A DNA stretch of 64,000 nt from assembly GCA_945273735.1 (NCBI GenBank), contig CALYPJ010000003.1, positions 1 through 64,000 on the forward strand, read 5' to 3'. Numbering within the stretch: position 1 is the first letter of the stretch; each line of letters begins with the position of its first letter. A program made the translations under genes and the position numbers. This DNA is from an uncultured Lactobacillaceae bacterium. Lineage in GTDB: Bacteria; Bacillota; Bacilli; Lactobacillales; Lactobacillaceae. The notes under the pieces are model-generated. The model did not search any database. It saw only the letters and a program-made list of their open reading frames with translations, and was not told where the DNA came from. Of the stretch, positions 1 to 10,528 are shown piece by piece.

Positions 1-77
1 AGATTTTTTAAGCATTTTTGGTACTATGTCAAACATGAAAATAATTATTGTTCAAAAATAAGAAAAGGAGTTAAATT

Positions 78-1874
78 TTGAATTCTAAAAATATTCGTAA
101 TTTTGCCATTATTGCCCATATTGATCATGGGAAATCTACTTTAGCTGATCGAATTATGGAAATGACTAATACTGTTAGTCAACGTGAACAAAAAGATCAA
201 TTACTTGATGATTTAAATGTAGAGCAAGCACATGGTGTTACAGTAAAATCTCGTACTGTAAGAAATATTTATCAAGCAGTTGATGGACAAAAGTATGAGT
301 ATAATTTTATTGATACTCCGGGACATGTTGATTTTTCTTATGAAGTTTCTAAAAGTTTAGCTGCTAGTGATGGGGTTATTTTATTGGTAGATGCAACTCA
401 AGGGGTTCAGGCACAAACAGTAGCAAATTATTATTTGGCTAAAAAAAATCATCTAGTAATTATTCCGGTAATTAATAAAATTGATTTACCAGCAGCAGAA
501 GTAATGAAAACTGAGGATCAAATTAAAAAATTAGATCCCAAATTTGCTAAAGCACCAATTTTAAGAATTTCAGCAAAGACAGGACAAGGCGTTAAAGAGG
601 TCTTGGAAGCAATTAGAACCAACATACCTGCACCAAAGGGTAATCCTAAAGCGCCAGTTAAAGCTTTAGTATTCGACTATTTATATAATTCTTTTTTAGG
701 TATAGTAGCATATGTTCGAATAATTGATGGACAACTACAAGCTCAAGATAAAGGTTTGTTAATGGCGAAAGATGAGAAGTTTTTAATCCGTGAAGTGGGT
801 ATTTTTACACCTAAAATGGTAGCTTGTAAAAAATTAGGTGTAGGTGATGTTGGATATATTGTGACGGGTTTAAAGGATCCTCAATCAGTACGTGTTGGTG
901 ATACTTTAACATTAGAAAAAAATCCAACTGATCGGGCATTACCGGGTTATCAACCCGCTAAATCAGTAGTTTTTGCGGGATTTTATCCCCAAGATAATAA
1001 TTATCCTGAATTGAAAAGCGCTCTTGCTAAACTTGCGCTAAATGATCCTTCTTTTAATTATCAAGAAGAGGTTACAGAAGCTCTAGGATCTGGTTTTCGA
1101 TGTGGATTTTTAGGAATGTTTCATCTACAAATTATTAAAGAACGATTAAAAGACGAATATGGTTTAAATGTTTTGACGACAGCACCTAATGTTACATATC
1201 GAGTTTACTTAAAAAATTCAGATCAATTTACAGAAATTACAAATCCAAGTCAATTTCCATATTTTAATGATATTGATTATGTTGAAGAACCAATGATAGA
1301 GGCTAAAATTATTGTTCCTAATAAGTTGTTAACTTCGGTGATGAAATTAGCTGATCAACATAAAGGTGAATTGAAAGGTATGAATCAGCAAAGTCAAAAC
1401 ACAGAAGTAATTTATAAAATTCCTCTTTCAGAAGTTGCTTATCAATTTTTTAATAAATTAAAATCAGTTTCTCATGGGTATGCGAGTTTAGAAACTAGCG
1501 ATGCTGGATATGATTTGGCAGACGTAGTAAAAATAGAGGTAGATATCAATTATTCTCCAATTGATGCTTTAGCTTTTATTGTACATCGCGAAGATGCGCC
1601 AAGTTTAACCCAGGAGTTGGTTCATAAATTAAAATATACGGTACCTCGTATGCTTTATCCTATGCCAGTGCAAGCAGTAGTTGAAGGTAAGACCTTGGCT
1701 CGAGTAGATATTCCACCATTGCGAAAGAATGCTGCAGTTTCTGGTAATAAAAAAAGCATTTCGAAAAAGCAAGAACTTTTGCGTCGACAGAATATTAATA
1801 AACGTCAAGCTGTAAAAAATAATGTTAAACTTTCACAAAAGACATTTAATTCAATTTTGGAGTTAAAGCCATAA
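78..1874 (+). CDS. lepA: Elongation factor 4 (LepA), TTG start
   Basis: AHIDHGKSTLADR G1 motif, DTPGHVDFSYEV, NKIDLP; full-length LepA domain order; SD aaaggag upstream. Confidence 0.97.
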   Translation: MNSKNIRNFAIIAHIDHGKSTLADRIMEMTNTVSQREQKDQLLDDLNVEQAHGVTVKSRTVRNIYQAVDGQKYEYNFIDTPGHVDFSYEVSKSLAASDGVILLVDATQGVQAQTVANYYLAKKNHLVIIPVINKIDLPAAEVMKTEDQIKKLDPKFAKAPILRISAKTGQGVKEVLEAIRTNIPAPKGNPKAPVKALVFDYLYNSFLGIVAYVRIIDGQLQAQDKGLLMAKDEKFLIREVGIFTPKMVACKKLGVGDVGYIVTGLKDPQSVRVGDTLTLEKNPTDRALPGYQPAKSVVFAGFYPQDNNYPELKSALAKLALNDPSFNYQEEVTEALGSGFRCGFLGMFHLQIIKERLKDEYGLNVLTTAPNVTYRVYLKNSDQFTEITNPSQFPYFNDIDYVEEPMIEAKIIVPNKLLTSVMKLADQHKGELKGMNQQSQNTEVIYKIPLSEVAYQFFNKLKSVSHGYASLETSDAGYDLADVVKIEVDINYSPIDALAFIVHREDAPSLTQELVHKLKYTVPRMLYPMPVQAVVEGKTLARVDIPPLRKNAAVSGNKKSISKKQELLRRQNINKRQAVKNNVKLSQKTFNSILELKP

Positions 1875-2009
1875 AAATAATTTATCAGATAATTTTTTTA
1901 GATGTTAAAAATTATCAGTATCAAACGATTTTTTAAAGTTGCAAAAGTGTAAGGTTATTTAAATTCCTGCTTGTTAGAATATGTTTGAAAAATACATGGA
2001 GGAAAGATA

Positions 2010-2762
2010 ATGACCAGCATAGTTGCAGTACAACAAGTAAAAAAAGTATACGGTAAGGTTCATGAAGAAAAAACTGTTGCTTTAAAGAATGTCAATTTTC
2101 AGGTGGAAACAGGAGAATTTATTGGAATTATGGGAGCTTCTGGTTCTGGTAAGTCAACTTTGTTAAATATTTTATCGACCATAGATCGTCCGACTTCGGG
2201 GCAAGTTTTGATCAATGGTTATGATATTACAAAATTGCGCGGTAATAAGTTATCCGATTTTCGAGCTCACCAAATTGGCTTTATTTTTCAAGATTTCAAT
2301 TTATTGGAAGATTTAACTGTTGAAGAAAATATTGCTTTACCATTGTCATTGGAAGAAATGAGTCCGAAAAGAATTAAAGCTTTAGTCACATTAATTTCTA
2401 AAAAACTTTCTATTTCATCAATTTTAAAAAAATATCCAGCAGAAATTTCTGGAGGTCAAAAGCAGCGTGCAGCTGCGGCACGAGCTTTAATTACTAAGCC
2501 GGCAATATTATTGGGTGATGAACCTACAGGATCATTAGATTCGAGTAGTGCTCGCGAATTATTAAATACAATGACTAATTTAAATCAAAAAGATAAAATT
2601 TCAATTTTATTGGTAACTCATGATCCAGTTTCTGCAAGTTTTTGCCAACGTATTTTATTTATCAAAGATGGGGTTATCGGTAAGGAATTGCGGCGAAATA
2701 ATTTAGATCGAATAAGTTTTTATCATCAAATATTAAATGAAGTTGAAAGTTTTGAAAGTTAA
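2010..2762 (+). CDS. ABC transporter ATP-binding protein (BceA/MacB-like)
   Basis: Walker A GASGSGKST, signature SGGQKQR, Walker B LLGDEPTGSLD. Confidence 0.93.
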   Translation: MTSIVAVQQVKKVYGKVHEEKTVALKNVNFQVETGEFIGIMGASGSGKSTLLNILSTIDRPTSGQVLINGYDITKLRGNKLSDFRAHQIGFIFQDFNLLEDLTVEENIALPLSLEEMSPKRIKALVTLISKKLSISSILKKYPAEISGGQKQRAAAARALITKPAILLGDEPTGSLDSSSARELLNTMTNLNQKDKISILLVTHDPVSASFCQRILFIKDGVIGKELRRNNLDRISFYHQILNEVESFES

Positions 2763-4576
2763 TGGTGAAAAAAATGACTTTAAAACTAGCATTAAGTGGT
2801 TTAAAAAATCATCTAAAAGATTATTTCATTCTTTTTTCTGGATTAACAATTTCTGCAGCAATTTTTTACATGTTTCAAACCCTAGCAGCTAACCCACTCT
2901 TTTTAAAAAGTAATACTTATTTATCATCCATTGTTGTTATTTTTAATTTAGGCACTTTTCTTTTAGCTATTATTACTTTTGCCTATCTTAATTATGCAAA
3001 TAATTTTTTAATAAGTTTGCGTTCGCGTATTTATGCAATGTATTTAATGCTCGGAGCAAAGTCACGGAAGATTGCGCAACTTATTTTTTTAGAAACTATA
3101 GTTATAGGTTTTTTAGCCATTCTAACCGGCATAGTATGTGGAATTATTTTAACCCAATTAATTAGCAGGTTACTAATTAAGCAGTTGGATTTAAGTTTGA
3201 TACATTATTCGCCATGGAATAACCAAGCAATATTAGTTACTTTAATTTTCTTTCTATTTATTTTTGTTTTTTTTGCTCTCAAGAATGCAAGAAAACTAGT
3301 CTATACTCCTATTTTAAAATTATTAAATCAAGAAAAAACTCCAGTTCGTGCTCATAAAAATCCTTTATTGTGGGGTGGAGAAATTATTGCCGGAATAGTT
3401 TTATTAGCAATTGGATACTGGGCCTTAGCACATTTAGATAAATTAAACGTAAATGGAATTTTTATGGCAATTATAACGATTGTTTCTGGAAGTTATTTCG
3501 TTTTTGATTCCTTATTTTTAGCGATTATTCAAAGTTTGCAACACCGTCCAAACTTCGCTTTAAAAAGATTACATAGCTTTACTTTAGGCCAATTAAATTT
3601 TCGTTTACGTGACTTAACAAAATTACTGGCCATGATTTCAATCATGTTCGCTTTAGCTCTTGGTGCCATTACTGTAGGTATTGGTTTTCATCGTGATATT
3701 GCTACTATAACTAACGTCTGTTCAGATTATGATTTTATTTTACATGATCCAAGTACTAGAGAATTAGATCAGGTTAATAATCTTAAATTAACAGATACAA
3801 GTGTATATCACTATAAAATTGCTTCAAATAAAGTTTATTGGTTGGTTGATGATTTTAATCTTAAACCTTTTAATCACGTAATACCTAATGGATCTTTTAA
3901 TCCAATTAAATATTCTCATGTTACTGGTAAACAAATGTTAAAAGATAAGAATCAATGGCTTAGTATATTACAATCATATTTGGGCGATACATCAACTATA
4001 CTTCCCGGTGGTTTTCTGTCAAAAAAAGAATTTGAAACTAAAACGGGAAAAGAACATATAATTAACTTATATGTTTTAAAAAATTTTATGGCAGAAAAAA
4101 ATCAGATTAAACCTCTAGTATTAGCAGATAATAAAAAAATTAAATTGGATGTTAATCGTGATTCGACTCAAAAATATAACATGTTTTTTGTAATTAATGG
4201 AATGCTCTCGGGTTTTGAATTTATGGGATTATTTTTAGGAATAGCCTTTTTAGCAATGTTAGCATCTTGTTTAATGTTTAAAATTCTTTCAGGAGCAAAT
4301 AATGACATGCACCGTTACCAAATATTAAAACAAATTGGAGCCCGACACCAATTATTAGAATATTCAATTGCTCAAGAAATAGGTACTATTTTTCTATTGC
4401 CGGCTTTACTTGGGGTTGTTCACGTCCTTTTTGGATTACAAATGTTTAAAGTAACTAACTTGATTTATGAGCCATATAAAAATTTAATAATTCCCATTGG
4501 CATTTTTTTAGTTCTTTATGCCTTTTACTATTTAGTAACAGATTTTATTTACCAAAAAAAGGTTTTAAGAAAATAG
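2762..4576 (+). CDS. FtsX-like ABC permease (BceB-like)
   Basis: Multi-TM 604 aa protein, translationally coupled to the ATPase; MYLMLGAKSRKI motif typical of this family. Confidence 0.85.
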   Translation: MVKKMTLKLALSGLKNHLKDYFILFSGLTISAAIFYMFQTLAANPLFLKSNTYLSSIVVIFNLGTFLLAIITFAYLNYANNFLISLRSRIYAMYLMLGAKSRKIAQLIFLETIVIGFLAILTGIVCGIILTQLISRLLIKQLDLSLIHYSPWNNQAILVTLIFFLFIFVFFALKNARKLVYTPILKLLNQEKTPVRAHKNPLLWGGEIIAGIVLLAIGYWALAHLDKLNVNGIFMAIITIVSGSYFVFDSLFLAIIQSLQHRPNFALKRLHSFTLGQLNFRLRDLTKLLAMISIMFALALGAITVGIGFHRDIATITNVCSDYDFILHDPSTRELDQVNNLKLTDTSVYHYKIASNKVYWLVDDFNLKPFNHVIPNGSFNPIKYSHVTGKQMLKDKNQWLSILQSYLGDTSTILPGGFLSKKEFETKTGKEHIINLYVLKNFMAEKNQIKPLVLADNKKIKLDVNRDSTQKYNMFFVINGMLSGFEFMGLFLGIAFLAMLASCLMFKILSGANNDMHRYQILKQIGARHQLLEYSIAQEIGTIFLLPALLGVVHVLFGLQMFKVTNLIYEPYKNLIIPIGIFLVLYAFYYLVTDFIYQKKVLRK

Positions 4577-4603
4577 TTTATTAAATTGATTATTTATAAT
4601 TTT

Positions 4604-4644
4604 ACGAGATCAAATTTTGAGATTAAAATTTGATCTCGTTTTTT
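4604..4644 (+). terminator. Rho-independent terminator after the ABC operon
   Basis: acgagatcaaatttt-gagatt-aaaatttgatctcgt followed by a T tract. Confidence 0.9.
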
Positions 4645-5392
4645 AGTTTACATATATGCGAAGTTAGTATTATTTAAAATGAATGTAATATACTATAATC
4701 CTATAAAAATATTATAAGCTCTTTTTTAAAACAATTTACTACATGTTTCCTGGTGATCAGGAAAGCTTTTTATTTTTAATCCATTAATTAGAATTAATAT
4801 TAATTATTTTTTAGTTCTAATTATATTTATTGATTTTTTTAATGAATCTTTAATGGAAAAATGGTAAAATAACTAATTAGGAGTTGAGTTTTAATAATTC
4901 TTTTTAATAATTGCAGTTTAATAAGATATTAGAAAGTTTTTATAATTAATCATTTCCAATTAAATAAGAAAAGCCATCCATATTTTGATAAAAAGTTTCA
5001 GAATATAGCTTAGTGTATTTTAGATTTTAAAAAACTTAATTATAAAAATAAATTACTAGGAAACTTCTAAGTGTGAAATTTTCCTACATTAATTTAATAT
5101 CTACTTCTTAATTTTTTCAATAATTTGAATCTTATAAAAAGTAAAGAATAATTTTTTGAGGACTTTGAGTTATTGGTTAAATTAAATGTTTATTTTCTTT
5201 TTTTTATTTTAGTTACACATTTTATTTTCTATCTTTTTTTAGAAAAAATGGTAAAATTTTCTTATTGCTTTAAAATATATATTAAAAATTTTTAAATAAT
5301 TTTTTGAAATAAACTTTCAAAGATGGTTTTAATTGTATTATTATGTATGTATTAAAGTAAAGATATTTTAATTTAATTTAGGAGGACAAAGT

Positions 5393-5764
5393 TTGGAAAA
5401 ATTAAAATTTACAAAGCGTGAACTTGATATTATGCATGTATTATGGGATGCAAAAGAACCCTTATCAGCAAAAGAAGTTTTTGAACAGAATTCTTCAATT
5501 AGTTTAAATACGATTCAAGCAGTATTAAGGAAATTACTTCGGAATAAGATTATTAAAACTGCTGAAATTGGTTACAGTGGTACTGTTTTAACACGTAAAT
5601 ATTCGCCATTATTATCTGAAGAAGACTATTTAGCATCACAATTTTCGAAAAAAAGTATTTCAAATTTAATTTCGCTTTTGATTAAAAATAGTAAAGCTGA
5701 AGATCTTGATAAAATTGAAAAATTAGTCAAAGACAAAAAGGCTGAATTAACTGTTAATAATTAG
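5393..5764 (+). CDS. BlaI/MecI/CopY-family transcriptional regulator without cysteines
   Basis: Winged-helix N-terminus (FTKRELDIMHVLWDAKEPLSAKEVFEQ...NTIQAVLRKLLRN); SD aggagg; TTG start. Confidence 0.85.
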   Translation: MEKLKFTKRELDIMHVLWDAKEPLSAKEVFEQNSSISLNTIQAVLRKLLRNKIIKTAEIGYSGTVLTRKYSPLLSEEDYLASQFSKKSISNLISLLIKNSKAEDLDKIEKLVKDKKAELTVNN

Positions 5765-5954
5765 TCTTTTAATAACGGTACTTTAAGATTTAAATTTTAG
5801 TATTTTAACTATAAAAGTCACTTTAGACTTTTTAAATTTACCATTAATATTTGTGAATGGTTTTCTTAAGGTACAACCTTTATGTGTTAATTATCATAAT
5901 TTTAATTAATAAAATTTAGTTTTTACCTTTCATAGTTGAAAAACAATTTAAGGT

Positions 5955-5996
5955 AAAAGGCATTCAGTAAACTTATAGTTTATTGAATGCCTTTTA
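5955..5996. terminator. Bidirectional terminator between convergent genes
   Basis: aaaaggcattcagtaaac-ttata-gtttattgaatgcctttt. Confidence 0.85.
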
Positions 5997-6036
5997 TTAT
6001 ACTCAAAATAATCTTTTAAGAGAATGAATATTCAAT

Positions 6037-6984
6037 TTAATGTTTGAGTAAGATCAATATTTTACTAGCTACTGATTCACTAAGATAGAAAGTGTTTAAA
6101 AGTTGACCTCTCATTGCCCCTAAAGTGGCTTCAGCTTTTAATTTATTAGTTACAACGGTAATTTTTTTAGGAGTTTTAAGAATTTGTTTTATAGGCATAC
6201 TAAAAACGGGGATGTCTTTTTCATTAATAAAATTACCATTTAAGTCAAAGGGACGACCATAAAGTAATCCAGCAACTTTTTTTCGAGCACTTGGAGGAAT
6301 GATTCGGTCAATTTCTTGTTTCCACGTAGAAACTGTTTCAAGTGATTCTAAATTTCCTAAACTGCAAATAATTAGATTAAGAGAACTTCCTAAAGCTAAA
6401 GTTGGTTTAATTGCCGGCTCTTTAGTCCAAAGTTCGCGAGCTTGATCATTAAATACATATAATGGTGCAACCATGGTTTGATATTTTGCTCCTAAACGGT
6501 TTGCTGCCATTTCAACTAAACGCATTGAACCAGCTTTTGAATTATATTTCATATTTTCACCCATAATTTGAGTAAACAGAATGTTGGGATAATCAGCTGT
6601 GTTGAAATGTTGAATTAGATCATATATTGTTTCGCCCCAGGATAAACCAATCACTTCATTAGGTGTTAAAGAATGTTGAATTTCTTGGGCGGCATACAAG
6701 AAAACGTTGGCAGTAGTATTTGTAGGGTTAGGAGCATCTTTAACAATAATTATTTTTTCATTTGGGAAAATTTGTTTAAAAAGACGTTCCATTGTGCGTT
6801 GGCGACTAATAGGGGCATTAATTTGAATATTAACTAGTCCTTCATTAGTAGCTTCATCGAGATATTTTTCTACATAGTAACGTGAAATTTTGAATTGTTT
6901 AGCAATTTCACTAATTGAATTTCTTGAATAGTAAAAGCATTGAGCAATTGCAATAATTAGCTCTTGATGATTAAAATCGGACAA
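6037..6984 (-). CDS. citI: SorC/DeoR-type sugar-binding transcriptional regulator, CitI-like
   Basis: N-terminal HTH plus effector-binding domain; divergent from the citrate lyase cluster, as for CitI. Confidence 0.75.
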   Translation of the reverse strand: MSDFNHQELIIAIAQCFYYSRNSISEIAKQFKISRYYVEKYLDEATNEGLVNIQINAPISRQRTMERLFKQIFPNEKIIIVKDAPNPTNTTANVFLYAAQEIQHSLTPNEVIGLSWGETIYDLIQHFNTADYPNILFTQIMGENMKYNSKAGSMRLVEMAANRLGAKYQTMVAPLYVFNDQARELWTKEPAIKPTLALGSSLNLIICSLGNLESLETVSTWKQEIDRIIPPSARKKVAGLLYGRPFDLNGNFINEKDIPVFSMPIKQILKTPKKITVVTNKLKAEATLGAMRGQLLNTFYLSESVASKILILLKH

Positions 6985-7205
6985 TTAGTTAAAGCCTCCT
7001 CAAATTGATTATTTTAATTTTATCATTGTTTTTATTTTAAACTTTCGTAGGAAGAAAAATAGTAGGAATATAATATGAAATTAACTATAATAGTAGATAA
7101 TAGTTAAAAATAAATATAAGGTTAATTTATGTCAAAATTAGGATACATTATCAGTTAGAAACTAAGTTACATTTCTGAACATAAATGGTAATAAATAATT
7201 GACTA

Positions 7206-7222
7206 CACTTAATCATTAAGTG
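7206..7222. promoter_or_regulatory. Perfect 17-bp palindrome CACTTAATCATTAAGTG just downstream of TTGACT (7199-7204); candidate CitI operator
   Basis: 8-1-8 perfect dyad in the citI/cit intergenic region, within the -35/-10 spacer. Confidence 0.6.
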
Positions 7223-7305
7223 GATTAATAGCTATTTTTTATATTAATGAAGTAATTATTTAAGTTAATTATTTATTAACTAATAATAAAATTAGGAAGT
7301 ATAGA

Positions 7306-8277
7306 ATGACAATATTTTGGACCTCAATTCAAAGTGTATTGGCGATTATGTTTATGATTGCTATTGGTTACTTTGCTGATCAAAAAAATTGGTTTGATCA
7401 GCAGTTTTCCAAATCACTATCAAAAATCATTATGCAAGTGGCTTTACCGGCTTCTATCTTTATGTCCATGATGGAACATTTTAAACCAAATCAGCTTGCA
7501 AACTTATCGATAGGTTTAATATATTCTATTCTAAGTATTAGTATTGGTTTGCTTTTAGCATCATTAATAGTTAGTTCTCTTAAAGTATCTAAGGGACGAC
7601 GAGGTTTAATGATTACAGCAATGAATTTTGCTAATACTGTTTTTATTGGCATGCCCCTTAATGAAGCTTTATTCGGTACAATTTCAATTCCTTATTTATT
7701 AGTTTATTACATTATTAATACTATTATGCTGTGGACAGTAGGAGTATGGATTATTGCTGCTGATGATCCTACTATCAACAGTAAGGGGCAAAAAGTAAAA
7801 TTTGATTGGCATCATTTGATTCCAGCACCAATTTGGGGTTTTATTGTTGCGCTTCCTTTTATTTTCATTCCTTGGTTGAAAACTCACCTTTTAGTTAGCT
7901 TTGTAACGACTACATTGTCTAAAATTGGAGGATTAGTAACTCCGTTATCCTTAATTTATATTGGAATTATGCTTAGTAATTTTGGCTTAAAAAATATGAA
8001 ATTTGATCGTTCAGTTATTGTTACTTTATTTGGGCGTTTTGTTACAGCACCAGTAATTATGACAATTTTAATTTTTATTGGCGCTCAAGTAGGATTAACC
8101 GTAATACCTGTATTTTATAAAACATTGATTATTCAAGCTGCAACTCCAACTTTTGCGGTATTACCAGTTTTAGCAACTACTTATCATAGTGATGTACAGT
8201 TTGCTACTAATATTGTGGTTACTTCATCAGTGTTATTTATAATTGTCGTTCCGATAGTTATGTTAATTATGGGGTAA
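7306..8277 (+). CDS. AEC-family transporter (malate/citrate permease-like)
   Basis: 10-TM AEC topology; first gene of the cit cluster. Confidence 0.8.
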   Translation: MTIFWTSIQSVLAIMFMIAIGYFADQKNWFDQQFSKSLSKIIMQVALPASIFMSMMEHFKPNQLANLSIGLIYSILSISIGLLLASLIVSSLKVSKGRRGLMITAMNFANTVFIGMPLNEALFGTISIPYLLVYYIINTIMLWTVGVWIIAADDPTINSKGQKVKFDWHHLIPAPIWGFIVALPFIFIPWLKTHLLVSFVTTTLSKIGGLVTPLSLIYIGIMLSNFGLKNMKFDRSVIVTLFGRFVTAPVIMTILIFIGAQVGLTVIPVFYKTLIIQAATPTFAVLPVLATTYHSDVQFATNIVVTSSVLFIIVVPIVMLIMG

Positions 8278-8283
8278 GGATCA

Positions 8284-9333
8284 ATGACTAAAATACGTCA
8301 AATATTTTTACAAATTCCTAGTTTAAAAAGAAAATGGGAACAATTTTTACATCAACAAGGTTTAACTAGTTTTTCAGAAGCTGAAGTAACTAATTTGGAT
8401 TTTACTTTGGGACTTTATGAAGGGCAAAAATTACTTGGCACCGGATCAATAAGCGATAATGTTTTAAAATTTATTGCCGTAATTCCAGGGGAATTGTCAG
8501 CAACTTATTTTAATCAAATTGTTTCGGCATTACAAAGCTATTTAGTTCAAAATGGTCAAACTCATATGATGGTTTTTACTAAACCACAATATGAAGCAAG
8601 TTTTAATTATGTAGGTTTTAAAACATTAACGAAAACAATACAAGGTTGTTTATTGGAATCCGGGAATCCGGGAATTCAACAATATTTCAAAAATTTGCCC
8701 AATGTATCTAATCAAAATCAGCATCAAGTAGCTGCTGTTGTAGTTAATGCAAATCCTTTTACGATGGGACATCGATATTTAATTGAAAAAGCGGCACAAG
8801 AAAACGAAATAGTTGACGTCTTTGTATTGTCAGCTAATCATTCTTTATTTACTAGTGATGAGCGTTTTCATTTAGTTAAACTTGGAGTTGCAGATTTTAA
8901 AAATGTGCGGGTGTTTCCTGGTGGGAGCTATTTAGTCAGTTATGCTACTTTTCCAGCATATTTTATCGTGTCAAAAGATAATGTAATTCGTTACCAAACG
9001 ACTTTAGATGCTCAGTTATTCCGTGATCAAATTGCTCCAGTATTAAATATTAAAAGACGCTATTTAGGTGATGAACCTTTCTCACATACAACTAACATTT
9101 ATAATCAAACACTTAAAGCAGTGCTACCACCTAAAATACAGGTAGTTATAATTCCTCGTTTACAACAAGGTAATCAAATTGTTACTGCTACAGCGGTAAG
9201 GCAAGCAATAGCGCATCAAGAAATTACAATGGTAAAAGATTTTCTGCCTGAGATCACTTATCAATTTATTCAAGATCATCAATCAGAGTTACTCGAACGA
9301 ATTGGGAAAGGAGTTAACATTAGTGGAAATTAA
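8284..9333 (+). CDS. citC: [Citrate (pro-3S)-lyase] ligase
   Basis: Nucleotidyltransferase motif NPFTMGHRYLIEKA; cluster context. Confidence 0.92.
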   Translation: MTKIRQIFLQIPSLKRKWEQFLHQQGLTSFSEAEVTNLDFTLGLYEGQKLLGTGSISDNVLKFIAVIPGELSATYFNQIVSALQSYLVQNGQTHMMVFTKPQYEASFNYVGFKTLTKTIQGCLLESGNPGIQQYFKNLPNVSNQNQHQVAAVVVNANPFTMGHRYLIEKAAQENEIVDVFVLSANHSLFTSDERFHLVKLGVADFKNVRVFPGGSYLVSYATFPAYFIVSKDNVIRYQTTLDAQLFRDQIAPVLNIKRRYLGDEPFSHTTNIYNQTLKAVLPPKIQVVIIPRLQQGNQIVTATAVRQAIAHQEITMVKDFLPEITYQFIQDHQSELLERIGKGVNISGN

Positions 9334-9616
9334 AAAAACAGTTATTGCTGGAACGTTAGAATCTTCTGATATTCAGATTACCTTAAGCCCAGCAACGGGT
9401 GATAATTTAGAAATTGAGTTAGAATCAGATGTTTTAAATCAATTTGGTAATCAAATTAAAAAAGTAATTACTGAAACTTTGCAAAAGTTTCAAATTACCA
9501 AAGTTCATGTTAAAGCTATTGATCAAGGAGCGTTAGATTGTGTTATTAGAGCTCGAACGATTACGGCTGTTCAAAGAGCATTGGGTCAAACCGAACCAGC
9601 TTGGGAGGAACTTTAA
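9323..9616 (+). CDS. citD: Citrate lyase acyl carrier protein (gamma); GTG start downstream of ORF-track start
   Basis: EIKKTVIAGTLESSDIQI; SD aaaggag at 9307-9313; DCVIRARTITAVQRA. Confidence 0.92.
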   Translation: MEIKKTVIAGTLESSDIQITLSPATGDNLEIELESDVLNQFGNQIKKVITETLQKFQITKVHVKAIDQGALDCVIRARTITAVQRALGQTEPAWEEL

Positions 9617-10528
9617 ATGAATGCAGGTGAGCGTTTACGGCGTACGATGATGTTTGTTCCAGGAAATAGCCCTGCTATGTTAAAGGATGCAGGAATTTAT
9701 GGAGCAGACTCAATAATGTTTGATTTGGAAGATGCAGTTTCTTTAAGCGAAAAAGATGCTGCTCGGACATTAGTTTATGAATCTTTACAAACAATTGATT
9801 ATGGTGAAGCGGAAAAAGTGGTTAGGATCAATAGTATTGATACTCCTTATTATCTTGATGATGTTCGAGTTATGGTAAAAGCAGGAATTGAGGTAATTAG
9901 ATTAGCTAAAACCGATACTGCCGAAATGATTCAACAATTAGCAAAAGATACTGCAGCAGCGGAAAAAGAATTTAATCAACCAGTGGGTTCAACAAAATTA
10001 ATGGCTGCAATTGAAAGTGCCAGAGCAGTAGTTAATGCTAATAAAATTGCTGCTGCTTCGCCACGGATGATGGGGATCGCTTTGTCGGCTGAGGATTATA
10101 CAACTGATTTAAAAACACATCGTTATCCTGATGGTCAGGAATTATCTTATGGACGGAATGTTATTTTACATGCTGCTCGTGCGGCAGGAATTTGCGCTTT
10201 TGACACCGTATTTACTAATTTAGATGATGAGGCCGGCCTAATCCGAGAAACCAAGTTAATTCATCAGTTAGGTTTTGATGGCAAATCGGTAATTAATCCA
10301 CGTCAAATTCCAATAATTAATCAAATTTATGAACCAACACAATTTGAAATTGAGCAGGCACAAGAAGTAATTACCGCGATTAATGTAGCACATGAAAAAA
10401 GTTCAGGAGTAATTGCACTAAAAGGTCAAATGGTAGATCGCCCTGTTGTTATGAGAGCCCAGCGAGTTATGAAGTTAGCAATTGCGTCTAATTTAGTAGA
10501 TGAGGAGGGTAATTATCTTGAAAAATAG
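9617..10528 (+). CDS. citE: Citrate lyase beta subunit
   Basis: [35 protein letters not shown], classic CitE. Confidence 0.96.
   Translation: MNAGERLRRTMMFVPGNSPAMLKDAGIYGADSIMFDLEDAVSLSEKDAARTLVYESLQTIDYGEAEKVVRINSIDTPYYLDDVRVMVKAGIEVIRLAKTDTAEMIQQLAKDTAAAEKEFNQPVGSTKLMAAIESARAVVNANKIAAASPRMMGIALSAEDYTTDLKTHRYPDGQELSYGRNVILHAARAAGICAFDTVFTNLDDEAGLIRETKLIHQLGFDGKSVINPRQIPIINQIYEPTQFEIEQAQEVITAINVAHEKSSGVIALKGQMVDRPVVMRAQRVMKLAIASNLVDEEGNYLEK

Noticed and set aside
5393-5764. Calling this gene CopY, the regulator of the cop operon
   Set aside because: No cysteines, so the CopY metal-binding motif is absent; it is 20 kb away and I found no TACAnnTGTA in its own promoter.
7699-7887. Antisense ORF inside the AEC permease
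   Set aside because: Shadow of a coding gene; unstructured composition.
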